From Pseudomonas denitrificans (nom. rej.) (GTDB lineage Bacteria > Pseudomonadota > Gammaproteobacteria > Pseudomonadales > Pseudomonadaceae), in assembly GCF_008807415.1 (NCBI RefSeq), contig NZ_CP043626.1, forward strand, positions 4,440,501-4,504,500: 64,000 nucleotides of DNA, in the 5' to 3' direction. Below are positions 17,555-25,175 of this stretch, piece after piece. The notes under the pieces were generated by a model. That model had not been told where the DNA came from. It worked only from the letters and a program-made list of their open reading frames with translations, and searched no databases. Both the position numbers and the translations under genes were made by a program. Each line of letters opens with the position of its first letter. Within the stretch, counting starts at the first letter, position 1.

Positions 17555-18820
17555 ATGTTCCCGACCACTGCGGCCCGCGCCCTGGGCATCGACTTCGGTA
17601 CCTCCAACTCCACCGTCGGCTGGTGGCGTCCGGACAGCGAACCGCTGATCGCCCTGGAAGACGACAAGATCACCCTGCCCTCGGTGATCTTCTTCAACGT
17701 CGAGGAACGCCGCCCGGTGTACGGCCGCCTGGCCCTGCACGAATACCTGGAAGGCTACGAAGGCCGCCTGATGCGCTCGCTGAAAAGCCTGCTGGGCTCC
17801 TCGCTGCTGAAAAGCGAGACCACCGTGCTGGGCAGCGCCATGCCGTTCAAGGACCTGCTGGGGCTGTTCATCGGCGAGCTGAAGAAGCGCGCCGAAGCGG
17901 TTGCCGGGCGCGAGTTCGATTCCGTGGTGCTGGGCCGCCCGGTGTTCTTCGTCGACGATGACCCCAAGGCCGACCAGGAAGCCCAGGACACCCTGGTCGC
18001 CGTTGCGCAGAAACTCGGCTTCAAGGACGTGTCCTTCCAGTACGAACCGCTGGCCGCGGCCTTCGACTATGAGCGCAGCATCGAGCGTGAAGAGCTGGTG
18101 CTGATCGTCGACATCGGCGGCGGTACCTCCGACTTCTCGCTGGTGCGCCTGTCGCCGGAACGCCGCGAAGTGGCCGACCGCCAGGGCGATATCCTCGCCA
18201 CCGGCGGCGTGCACATCGGCGGTACCGACTTCGACAAGCAGCTGAGCATCCAGGGCGTGATGCCGCTGTTCGGCTACGGCAGCAAGATGAAGAGCGACGC
18301 CTTCATGCCGACCAGCTACCACCTCAACCTCGCCACCTGGCACACGATCAACGCGGTGTACGCGCAGAAGTCCCAGCTGGCGCTGCAGAACATGCGCTAC
18401 GACATCGTCGACGCCACCGGCATCGACCGCCTGTTCAAGCTCATCGAGCAGCGCGCCGGCCACTGGCTGGCGATGCAGGTGGAAGCCAGCAAGATCGAGT
18501 TGTCCGACACCGAGCGCCGCGACATTGACCTCGCCCGCATCGAAGCCGGGCTGGTCGCGGAACTGAGCCGCGATCTGTTCGAAGGCGCCATCGGCCCGCT
18601 GCTGGAGCGCGTGCGTGGCAGCATCAGCGAACTGCTCAACTCCGCCGATGTGGACCCGGCGCGGGTCGACACCGTGTTCTTCACCGGCGGCTCCTCCGGC
18701 GTGCCGGCCCTGCGCCAGAACGTGGCGGCGATGCTGCCCAATGCCCGCCACATCGACGGCGACCGTTTCGGTGGGATCGGCAACGGCCTGGCCATCGAAG
18801 CGATGAAGCGCTACGGCTGA
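17555..18820 (+). CDS. Hsp70-like ATPase, YegD/PA4873 type
   Basis: This is a 421-residue protein consisting of the actin-like Hsp70 ATPase domain. Phosphate 1 is GIDFGTSNSTVGWW (about 10-23), phosphate 2 is VDIGGGTSDFSLV, and the adenosine motif is FFTGGSSGVPALR. It has no classical DnaK substrate-binding beta-sandwich or EEVD-like tail, in line with the YegD group of truncated Hsp70 proteins. A helical insertion follows HLNLATWHTINAVYAQKSQLAL. It would be a cytoplasmic chaperone-like ATPase of unknown client. It is divergent from the decarboxylase and shares its operator-bearing promoter region. Confidence 0.92.
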   Translation: MFPTTAARALGIDFGTSNSTVGWWRPDSEPLIALEDDKITLPSVIFFNVEERRPVYGRLALHEYLEGYEGRLMRSLKSLLGSSLLKSETTVLGSAMPFKDLLGLFIGELKKRAEAVAGREFDSVVLGRPVFFVDDDPKADQEAQDTLVAVAQKLGFKDVSFQYEPLAAAFDYERSIEREELVLIVDIGGGTSDFSLVRLSPERREVADRQGDILATGGVHIGGTDFDKQLSIQGVMPLFGYGSKMKSDAFMPTSYHLNLATWHTINAVYAQKSQLALQNMRYDIVDATGIDRLFKLIEQRAGHWLAMQVEASKIELSDTERRDIDLARIEAGLVAELSRDLFEGAIGPLLERVRGSISELLNSADVDPARVDTVFFTGGSSGVPALRQNVAAMLPNARHIDGDRFGGIGNGLAIEAMKRYG

Positions 18821-18891
18821 GCAGCCGCTCACTGACGCGAATGCCGCCATGCGCTAGTGTGGCGGTATACCCCTCGCGCCCGGAGTCCGCC

Positions 18892-19110
18892 ATGCGCCCC
18901 CTCCAACTGCCCCTCCTGCTGCTCCTGGCTGCCGCGCTCTCCGCCTGCGGCCTTGGCGAGACTGCCGCCACGGCGGCCACCACTGCCAACCTGCAGGCCC
19001 AGCAGGCGCAACAGGCCCAGCAGCAGATGCAGCAACTCAAGCAGCAGATCGATGCGGCCAACGTGCAGAACCAGCAACGCCTGGACGATGCCCTGAAAGA
19101 AGCCCAGTGA
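18892..19110 (+). CDS. Small coiled-coil lipoprotein
   Basis: This is a 72-residue protein with a signal peptide and lipobox LSAC (Cys19). The mature part is alanine and glutamine-rich (LQAQQAQQAQQQMQQLKQQIDAANVQNQQRLDDALKEAQ, positions about 33-72) and should form one short amphipathic coiled coil, somewhat like Lpp-type envelope lipoproteins but without a C-terminal lysine. It lies 70 bp after the Hsp70-like gene, with CGGAG before the ATG. It corresponds in position to PA4874. Function is unknown. Confidence 0.75.
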   Translation: MRPLQLPLLLLLAAALSACGLGETAATAATTANLQAQQAQQAQQQMQQLKQQIDAANVQNQQRLDDALKEAQ

Positions 19111-19197
19111 GGCCTGCGTCCCACAGATTTCTTGAACGCCGGATCATGACCTAGGCTCCAAGTTGAGCGAGTGAGTTGCTCAACCAAGGAGAACACC

Positions 19198-19542
19198 ATG
19201 TACAAGCGATCACTGCTGGCGCTGTTGGTACTGGCCTCGGTGGCGGGCTGCGCCTCCACCAAGGTGCAGAACCCGGTCAACTACATCACCTACCGCGACG
19301 AGCCGCTGGTGCGCAATGTCGAGAAGGGGATGAGCCAGGAAGAAGTCCTGAAGATCGGCGGCACCCCGTCGGCGACCCAGAAGCGCCTGATGAAGCCGGG
19401 CAGCTGCAACAGCTACATCCTCAGCAAAGACGGGCAGCAACAGCCCTTCTACGTGAGCTTCGACGGCAGTGGCCGGGTGGACGGGTCGGGGTTCATGACC
19501 TGTTCCGAGCTGGACCGCCACGAGCGTGATTACCAGCCGTAA
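19198..19542 (+). CDS. osmE: Osmotically inducible lipoprotein OsmE
   Basis: This is a 114-residue lipoprotein of the SmpA/OmlA (BamE-like) fold. The lipobox is VAGC (Cys18). The mature domain carries VEKGMSQEEVLKIGGTPSATQKR, the family's helix-helix motif, then SYILSKDGQQQPFYVSFDGSGRV and a conserved second cysteine in FMTCSEL. It should be anchored to the outer membrane from the periplasmic side. The AAGGAG site lies seven bases before the ATG. In enterics and P. aeruginosa osmE responds to osmotic stress; no osmotic promoter element could be proven here. A terminator follows at 19568. Confidence 0.92.
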   Translation: MYKRSLLALLVLASVAGCASTKVQNPVNYITYRDEPLVRNVEKGMSQEEVLKIGGTPSATQKRLMKPGSCNSYILSKDGQQQPFYVSFDGSGRVDGSGFMTCSELDRHERDYQP

Positions 19543-19567
19543 CCAAGGCCTGAGCGGTGAAGAAAAT

Positions 19568-19594
19568 GCCCTCGCCCGCTGGCGGGGGCTTTTT
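19568..19594 (+). terminator. Rho-independent terminator of osmE
   Basis: GCCCTCGCC / GGCGGGGGC forms a 9-bp stem with one G-T pair and a 4-base loop, followed by TTTTT. Confidence 0.85.
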
Positions 19595-19696
19595 CGTCTG
19601 GCACCTTCATCGGGCAACGCGTCGCAGGCGCGGGGGGTGTTCCCTGCGGGCATTGACGACGGTCTATCATCCCCGCAGCCATCTCAGGAGCCGCCC

Positions 19697-20152
19697 ATGA
19701 AATACCGCATCATCGAACTGCCCGCCTTCGACGTGGTGGGCATGGACTACCGCGGCAGTGCGCCGGGCGACAGCATCGGCCAGCTGTGGCAACGCTTCCT
19801 GCCACGCGAGCAGGAGGTCACGGCCAGCGCGGCGGACAAGACGGCCTATGGCGTCTGCACTCAACTGCCGGGCGGTGAGTTCCACTACATCGCCGGCCTG
19901 CCGGTGGATGCCGGCGCGGCCGTGCCCGAGGGCATGATCAGCTTCGCGGTGCCCGCGCAGAAGTACGCGGTGTTCACCCACATCGGCCCGGTCAGCGCCA
20001 TCGCCGACAGCTTCCAGGCCATCTATTCCAGCCTGCTGGCCCGCCACGGGCTGGAGCCGAAGAAAGGCGTGGACCTGGAGCGCTACACCGAACGCTTCCT
20101 CGGCCCGCAGGACCCGGCGTCGGAAACCGATCTGTACGTCCCGATCTACTGA
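19697..20152 (+). CDS. GyrI-like small-molecule binding domain protein
   Basis: This is a 151-residue stand-alone GyrI-like/AraC effector-binding domain (SOUL-fold relatives). Signs are YRIIELPAFDVVGMDYRGSAPGDSIGQLWQRF at the N-terminus, GEFHYIAGLPVDAGAAVPEGM, and the C-terminal PVSAIADSFQAIYSSLLARHG. No DNA-binding helix-turn-helix is attached, so it is not a complete regulator; relatives bind hydrophobic or aromatic small molecules or DNA gyrase. In PAO1 a MerR-type regulator with the same domain (brlR, PA4878) lies nearby, and this gene may be a relic or partner of that locus. CAGGAG precedes the ATG. Confidence 0.85.
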   Translation: MKYRIIELPAFDVVGMDYRGSAPGDSIGQLWQRFLPREQEVTASAADKTAYGVCTQLPGGEFHYIAGLPVDAGAAVPEGMISFAVPAQKYAVFTHIGPVSAIADSFQAIYSSLLARHGLEPKKGVDLERYTERFLGPQDPASETDLYVPIY

Positions 20153-20160
20153 TCCGCCGG

Positions 20161-20229
20161 TAGGGCGCATAACGCCTAAGGGGTTATCCGCCTGGATGGC
20201 GGATAACCCGTACCGAGTTATGCGCCCTA
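20161..20229. repeat. Nested palindrome, GTAGGGCG/ATAAC repeat family
   Basis: The outer arms TAGGGCGCATAAC / GTTATGCGCCCTA (13 bp) are perfect complements, and so are the inner arms GGGTTATCCGCC / GGCGGATAACCC (12 bp). The whole can fold into a two-stage cruciform between two convergent genes. The arms share the TAGGGCG and ATAAC words with the palindrome at 42524-42561, so both belong to one interspersed family. Confidence 0.8.
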
Positions 20230-20253
20230 TGCACTGGCGTCACCGGCAGGAGC

Positions 20254-22338
20254 TCATTTGCCCTTCGTGGGCGCTTTCGCCGGCTGCTTCATCTGTTCCA
20301 GCAACGCGGTGCACTGGTTGTCGTCCTGCTTGCTCGGGGCGACAAGTGCCAGCAGCGCTGCCGCCGGGGCGACTGCCACACCCAGGGCTACCATCCCCGC
20401 ACCGCGCGCAGCCAGCGGCAGGACATGCACACCCGCCTTCGGGTTCTTGAAGGTGCCCTGCACATAGAGCGGCGAGCGCAGAGAGAAGATGCGCACACCC
20501 TTGCTCTGCGGAGTGATGTCCAGGTCCAGCTGCTCAGTGGCGAAGTTGGCCGTGCCGTCCACCGTGATGATCGCGTTCTCGGTGTCGAAGGCGAACACCC
20601 GCGGCTTGGCCAGGCCATGGGTGATGCCCACGTCGGCAGCGGCGCAGTTGATCTTCACTTCGTCATCGCCGAACAGCTTGTTAACCACGTAGTTGCCCAC
20701 GTTGAGCCCGGCGATCTCCATCAGGCTGCGGCTGATGCGCCCGTCGTTGATCAGCAGCTTCATCTCGCCGTTGGCGCCGGCGAGGATGGTTGCCACCGAA
20801 TTGCCGGTGCCGCTGATGGCCGCGTCGCCATTCAGCTCGCCGAAGCTCGACTGCATCGGCGCAAAGCTGGGGAACAGCTCCTTGAGCTTGAAGCTGCGCG
20901 CCTGCAGTTGGACCTTGCTCTGCAACGGCGTCTTGCCGCCGTCCAGGCGGATGTGCGAGTCCAGCGTGCCGCCGGCCACGCCGAAGCGCAGCGGCTCCAG
21001 GGTCAGCAGGCCATCGTTGAGCACCAGGTGGGTGTAGAGATCGCTGATCGGCAGCTTGTCGCTGTGCACGATGCGCTTGCCGGTGAACTCCACGTCGGCG
21101 TCCATGGCGCGCCAGCGGTCGGTGCGGAACTCCTCCACCGGCAACACCTTGTCCGCCGGCTGGCGGGTGCTCTGGCCGCGCGCCTGCTTCTCCTTGTTGG
21201 AGTCGGCGCCGATCAGCGGGCCTAGGTCGGCCATGCGCAACTGGTCCGAGCGCAGCTTGCCGGAAAGCTTGGGCCGCGGCTGGCGATTGACGAACACCAG
21301 GTCGCCATGCAGATCGCTGTCGCCGACCTTGCCGTTGAAGTTCTCGTAGTGGAACTGCGCGCCGGCCGAATCGTGCAGCTCGGCTTTCAGGCGGCCGTCG
21401 GTCTCGTAGGCCGGCGTATCGGGCAGGGTCACGCCGGTGAGTGGAAAGAGGTTGGCCATGCTGGTGCCAGCCAGCTTCAGGCGCAGGTCCAGCGCGCCGA
21501 GGTTCAGCGGGTCGACCAGCGTGCCGACGATGCTCGCGCGGGTGCTGCCGGCGGAGACGTCGGCCTGCACCGGGAAGGGTTTGGCGGCATCCTGCAGGGC
21601 GAGCATGCCGCCGACCTTGCCCGAGCCGTTGAGCGGCAGGCCCTTGTACTGGCCCTTGAGCTTCCAGCCGAACACGTAGTCCTGGGTTTCGGCCTTGTCG
21701 CCGCCGGCCAGCGCCTTGCCCGCCAGTTCGCCGAACGGTACCGGCTTGCCGAGCGGGTCCACCAGCAGTTCCAGGCGAGTCTTCAGGCGCTGGTCATCGA
21801 GGGTGACACTGCCCTTGTCGAAGCCGATCTCGCCGATATCCAGCTTCCACGAAGACTGCTCGGGCGGGGCGTTGGGGTCTTCTTCCTTCTTCGGCAGCTC
21901 GAAGGTCCAGGTCGCCCGCCCATCCGCGAGCCGTAGCAGATCGGCGCTAGGGCGGGTGAGGACGATCTGCGGGATGTTCACGGTCTGCCAAAGCAGCGGC
22001 AGCGGAGCGAGGCGGAACTCCACCTTCTCCAGGCTGGCAAAGTTCGTCGAACGCGTCTTGCCGGCCGCCCAGTCGGGGTTGCCCAGGGTGATGTCCGCGG
22101 CGCTGAAATGCGGCCACGGCACATAGGCGCGCCAGCCGCCTTCGTCCGGCTCGGTGCGCCAGAACACCTGCAGGTCGCCATTGATGGCGAAGGGGCGGCC
22201 CAGCTCGGCCGAGACCTTCTCGTTGATGGTCGGCTTCACCCGGTTCCAGTCGAAGGTGGCGATGAACACCACCAGCGCGGCGATTACCGCGATGAAACCC
22301 GTGAAGCTCCAGAGGCAGATTCGTTTCCCGCGCGTCAT
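20254..22338 (-). CDS. AsmA family envelope protein
   Basis: This is a 694-residue AsmA-type protein. It has one N-terminal membrane helix (LWSFTGFIAVIAALVVFIATFDWNRVKP) and a long periplasmic part with the AsmA start region (INEKVSAELGRPFAINGDLQVFW) and a C-terminal AsmA_2-like domain (SFGELNGDAAISGTGNSVATILAGANGEMKLLINDGRISRSLMEIAGL, in parts). Such proteins are long beta-taco lipid carriers linking the inner and outer membranes (YhdP/TamB relatives). The ATG at 22338 follows GGGAGTTCAGGT; the frame is open further upstream without support. It is single and convergent with the GyrI-like gene. Confidence 0.88.
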   Translation of the reverse strand: MTRGKRICLWSFTGFIAVIAALVVFIATFDWNRVKPTINEKVSAELGRPFAINGDLQVFWRTEPDEGGWRAYVPWPHFSAADITLGNPDWAAGKTRSTNFASLEKVEFRLAPLPLLWQTVNIPQIVLTRPSADLLRLADGRATWTFELPKKEEDPNAPPEQSSWKLDIGEIGFDKGSVTLDDQRLKTRLELLVDPLGKPVPFGELAGKALAGGDKAETQDYVFGWKLKGQYKGLPLNGSGKVGGMLALQDAAKPFPVQADVSAGSTRASIVGTLVDPLNLGALDLRLKLAGTSMANLFPLTGVTLPDTPAYETDGRLKAELHDSAGAQFHYENFNGKVGDSDLHGDLVFVNRQPRPKLSGKLRSDQLRMADLGPLIGADSNKEKQARGQSTRQPADKVLPVEEFRTDRWRAMDADVEFTGKRIVHSDKLPISDLYTHLVLNDGLLTLEPLRFGVAGGTLDSHIRLDGGKTPLQSKVQLQARSFKLKELFPSFAPMQSSFGELNGDAAISGTGNSVATILAGANGEMKLLINDGRISRSLMEIAGLNVGNYVVNKLFGDDEVKINCAAADVGITHGLAKPRVFAFDTENAIITVDGTANFATEQLDLDITPQSKGVRIFSLRSPLYVQGTFKNPKAGVHVLPLAARGAGMVALGVAVAPAAALLALVAPSKQDDNQCTALLEQMKQPAKAPTKGK

Positions 22339-22622
22339 ACCTGAACTCCCTGCTTGCCGCGTCGGTGGAAGCAGCGACGTCCCCACGTCGCTGCCGGTCA
22401 TCATCGGCCGCCTGAGCATGCCGGGCCGGCATTCTCCCTTGGCCTGTCGTCTTGGACCAGCATAGCGAGGTGATGGCTCCCGCAATCTGCGCGGCAATTG
22501 TGCGCGACGGCGCTGCCGGGCAAAAAAACCAAACTTTCAAGGCGGCCCGCGACTCACACCCTTGAGACCCGAACCAAGCCGCGCGCCAACGCAGCGCCGG
22601 CCCGCCGTTAAGGAGATACCTG

Positions 22623-23156
22623 ATGAACCAGGCACAACTGACCGACGTCCAGACCCTGCGCCAGAGGGCGCGCCAGAACATCGAGGACGGCGCAGTGACC
22701 GAGGGCTACCATGCCGACCGCAAGACCGTGCTGCGTCTGCTCAATGAGTCGCTGGCCACCGAACTGGTCTGTTACCTGCGCTACAAGCGCCACTACTTCA
22801 TGGCCACCGGGCTGAAGGCCAGCGTGGCCGCCGCCGAATTCCTCGAGCACGCCACCCAGGAACTGCAGCACGCCGACCTGCTGGCCGAGCGCATCATGCA
22901 GCTGGGCGGCGAGCCGGACTTCAATCCCCACGGGCTGACCGAGCGCTCCCACGCCGAATACGTGGCCGGCGCCAACCTGCGCGAGATGATCACCGAGAAC
23001 CTGGTCGCCGAACGCATCGCCATCGACAGCTACCGCGAGATCGTCGTCTACCTGGGCGACGACGACCCGACCACGCGCCGCCTGTTCGAGGAGATCCTCG
23101 CCCAGGAGGAAGAACACGCCGACGACATGGCCGACCTGCTCCAGGACCTGAAGTAA
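22623..23156 (+). CDS. Ferritin-like diiron protein (bacterioferritin/DPS-like, PA4880 type)
   Basis: This is a 177-residue four-helix ferritin-like protein. Diiron ligand candidates are in LLNESLATELVCYLRYKRHYF, FLEHATQELQHADLLAERI, NLVAERIAIDSYREIV and ILAQEEEHADDMADLL, which give the expected Glu...ExxH pairs on helices A-B and C-D. It is longer than classical bacterioferritin and lacks an obvious heme-binding methionine at the family position, so iron storage or peroxide protection is more likely than heme transfer. An ideal AAGGAG lies seven bases before the ATG. It precedes the tandem-repeat gene pair but is separated from it by an AT-rich promoter region. Confidence 0.88.
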   Translation: MNQAQLTDVQTLRQRARQNIEDGAVTEGYHADRKTVLRLLNESLATELVCYLRYKRHYFMATGLKASVAAAEFLEHATQELQHADLLAERIMQLGGEPDFNPHGLTERSHAEYVAGANLREMITENLVAERIAIDSYREIVVYLGDDDPTTRRLFEEILAQEEEHADDMADLLQDLK

Positions 23157-23488
23157 CCCCGCCATCGCCCGCATCGATGCCCGGCTCCGGCCGGGCTTCG
23201 TGCTTGCGCGCCCTGCCATTCGGCGAAGACCCGCATCCCAGAGCCGTTGAGCCAGACCTGACCCACAAATACATCGAACAATAAGATACTACCAATCACG
23301 CCGATATCGCCCATCGAAGGCGTTGATAGAAGTCAATTTTTACAACCAAGTATCTGATTTTAAATATACTATTCAACAATCATCGACATCGATAGCGACT
23401 ATCTTTCGGCATCGTTTTCCAATCGATAATCCAGAACAGATACTGAGTCCGTGTCCAACGAACTCCCCACTCTTTCTGGAGCCGCATC
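23157..23488. promoter_or_regulatory. AT-rich promoter region of the first repeat-protein gene, with shared motif
   Basis: This 332-bp gap turns visibly AT-rich from about 23270, unlike the flanking high-GC DNA. The block at 23382-23432 contains ATCGACATCG, then CGGCATCGTTTT, AATCGAT and ATCC. The same words in the same order, with the CGGCATCG-to-AATCGAT distance of 14 bases unchanged, occur at 24476-24530 before the second repeat gene. CGGCATCG starts 82 bases before the ATG here and 84 there. A possible -35/-10 pair TTTACA-N16-TAAATA lies at 23339-23366. Confidence 0.65.
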
Positions 23489-24256
23489 ATGAAACGCACC
23501 CTCGTACTTGGCTTTGCCCTCTCCGTACTTGCTGCCAATGCCGCTTTCGCCGGCTCCCAGCAGGAATCCCCTGTCATCAACGCCAGCCAGACCCAGATCC
23601 TGGTTCAGGAAGGCGCCGAACGCAGCCTGGGTCAGCAGCAGAAACAACTGGACGCGGCCAAGGCCCGTATCGCCGAAAACGGCTCCAGTCAGTCGGTTGA
23701 TCGCCTGATCCAGAAAATGAACGTGGCCGAGAACGGCTCCAGCCAGACCGTCGACCGCCTGCACAAGCAACTGGGCGTGGCTGAAAACGGTTCGAGCCAA
23801 ACCATCGACCGTCTGCACAGCGAAATGAGCGTTGCCGAAAACGGTTCGAGCCAGTCGGTTGACCGCCTGCACCAGGCCATGAACGTCGCCGAGAATGGCT
23901 CCAGCCAGACCGTCGACCGCCTGCACAAGCAACTGGGCGTGGCTGAAAACGGTTCGAGCAAAACCATCGACCGTCTGCACAGCGAAATGAGTGTTGCCGA
24001 AAACGGTTCGAGCCAGTCGGTTGACCGCCTGCACCAGGCCATGAACGTCGCCGAGAATGGCTCCAGCCAGACCGTCGACCGCCTGCACAAGCAACTGGGC
24101 GTGGCTGAAAACGGTTCGAGCAAAACCATCGACCGCCTGCACAGCGAGATGAGCGTTGCCGAAAACGGTTCCGAGCACACCGTCGACCAACTGCACAGCA
24201 ACATGGTCGCCGAGTCCGGTGGCGATACCGTCTTCGATGCCCACCTGAAGGCCTGA
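23489..24256 (+). CDS. Secreted tandem-repeat protein with 18-aa VAENGS...DRLH repeats
   Basis: This is a 255-residue protein I cannot assign to a named family. A signal peptide MKRTLVLGFALSVLAANAAFA directs export. A 39-residue Gln-rich spacer follows. Residues 61-239 are ten tandem repeats of the form VAENGSSQTVDRLHKQLG (18 aa). They cycle through three variants ending KQLG, SEMS and QAMN, so a 54-aa (162-bp) higher-order unit is repeated. A distinct cap, VAESGGDTVFDAHLKA, ends the protein and is shared with the neighbour at 24588. Each repeat is predicted helix-turn, with invariant Asn-Gly, Asp-Arg and His. No cysteine, enzyme motif or barrel is seen. Its own terminator follows. Confidence 0.85.
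   Translation: MKRTLVLGFALSVLAANAAFAGSQQESPVINASQTQILVQEGAERSLGQQQKQLDAAKARIAENGSSQSVDRLIQKMNVAENGSSQTVDRLHKQLGVAENGSSQTIDRLHSEMSVAENGSSQSVDRLHQAMNVAENGSSQTVDRLHKQLGVAENGSSKTIDRLHSEMSVAENGSSQSVDRLHQAMNVAENGSSQTVDRLHKQLGVAENGSSKTIDRLHSEMSVAENGSEHTVDQLHSNMVAESGGDTVFDAHLKA
23669..24205 (+). repeat. Ten 54-bp coding repeats, 162-bp higher-order period
   Basis: Units start every 54 bases from 23669. The 162-bp blocks beginning at 23831 and 23993 are nearly identical in nucleotides as well as protein, which points to recent duplication. The last unit is 51 bp. Such an array should vary in copy number between strains. Confidence 0.9.
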
Positions 24257-24287
24257 CGCCCAAGGCAGTACACCGCAAGGTGAGAGA

Positions 24288-24310
24288 AAAGCCCGGCCCC
24301 GCCGGGCTTT
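24288..24310 (+). terminator. Terminator after the first repeat-protein gene
   Basis: AAAGCCCGGC / GCCGGGCTTT makes a perfect 10-bp stem with a CCC loop, 32 bases after the stop. A nearly identical hairpin follows the paralogous gene at 25126. Confidence 0.9.
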
Positions 24311-24587
24311 CTTATCGCTCGAAGTTCACGAAACCCCGCCATCGATAACAGGCCAGCCGTGATTTGTAACGGCGCCTTGCCTGAAACCTCCTGAAACGCA
24401 CCTGAAAACACCGCCCTAGAGCGGTTTTCGTCGTTACATCATTAACGGCGATAGTAGAAATTAGCCGGCTAAATAATCGACATCGCTGATGCTCTGTATT
24501 ACCCGGCATCGTTTTTAAATCGATTTATCCGAAGGGAAAATAACCCCGTAGCCAAAACAAACCGCCCCCCTTTCGGAGCCACACAAC
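24311..24587. promoter_or_regulatory. AT-rich promoter region of the second repeat-protein gene, with shared motif
   Basis: The region from about 24430 to 24545 is AT-rich. The block 24476-24530 repeats the words ATCGACATCG, CGGCATCGTTTT, AATCGAT and ATCC found before the first gene, at matching distance from the start codon. This suggests one regulator for both genes although each has its own terminator. Confidence 0.65.
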
Positions 24588-25094
24588 ATGAAACGCCAGA
24601 TCGCCCTCAGCCTTGCACTCACTTCCCTGATGTCCGCCAGCGCCGTCTTCGCCGCCCCGGCCATCCTCAACAACGGCCCGCGCTCCCTTCCGCAACACGA
24701 ACACCAGCTGCAGCAGAAGAGCGCTGAAGCCCGTGTCGCCGAAAACGGCTCCGACCGCACCATCGACCGCCTGCACAAGCAGATGGACGACGCCCGCGTT
24801 GCCGACAATGGCTCCGAGCGCACCATCGATCGCCTGCACAAGCAGATGGACGATGCCCGCGTTGCCGACAACGGCTCCGAGCGCACCATCGATCGCCTGC
24901 ACAAGCAAATGGACGATGCCCGCGTTGCCGACAACGGCTCCGAGCGCACCATCGACCGCCTGCACAAGCAGATGGATGACGTCCGCGTAGCCGAGAACGG
25001 CTCCGAGCACACCATCGACAAGCTGCACAGCAACATGGTCGCCGAGTCCGGTGGTGACACCGTGTTCGATGCCCACCTCAAGCGTGTTTCCTGA
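24588..25094 (+). CDS. Secreted tandem-repeat protein with 21-aa RVADNGS...HKQMDDA repeats
   Basis: This is a 168-residue paralogue of the preceding protein. A signal peptide MKRQIALSLALTSLMSASAVFA and a 26-residue spacer precede four 21-residue repeats of the form RVADNGSERTIDRLHKQMDDA and one 18-residue variant, then the shared cap VAESGGDTVFDAHLK. Relative to the neighbour each repeat carries three extra residues (DDA/R), which would shift the helical register, so the arrays have diverged in period while the cap is unchanged. The charge pattern is more acidic and basic than in the first protein. No enzymatic motif or membrane anchor is seen. Function is unknown; periplasmic or extracellular location is inferred from the signal peptide. 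Confidence 0.85.
   Translation: MKRQIALSLALTSLMSASAVFAAPAILNNGPRSLPQHEHQLQQKSAEARVAENGSDRTIDRLHKQMDDARVADNGSERTIDRLHKQMDDARVADNGSERTIDRLHKQMDDARVADNGSERTIDRLHKQMDDVRVAENGSEHTIDKLHSNMVAESGGDTVFDAHLKRVS
24732..25037 (+). repeat. Five coding repeats of 63 bp (last one 54 bp)
   Basis: Units start at 24732 and recur every 63 bases. The three central units are almost identical in nucleotide sequence. Confidence 0.9.
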
Positions 25095-25125
25095 TCCAGA
25101 CGAAATACGCCTGACAGGCGAAAGA

Positions 25126-25149
25126 AAAGCCCGGCATCTGCCGGGCTTT
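25126..25149. terminator. Terminator shared by the second repeat gene and the MFS gene
   Basis: AAAGCCCGGC / GCCGGGCTTT forms a 10-bp stem with an ATCT loop and A and T tracts on the two sides, lying between convergent genes. Confidence 0.85.
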
Positions 25150-25175
25150 CTCATTTCTGCGTTAGCGCAATTCGA

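Noticed and set aside
23669..25037. Regular short repeats that could suggest a CRISPR array
   Set aside because: The repeats are contiguous, have no unique spacers, keep an open reading frame with a signal peptide, and have periods of 54 and 63 bases, multiples of three.
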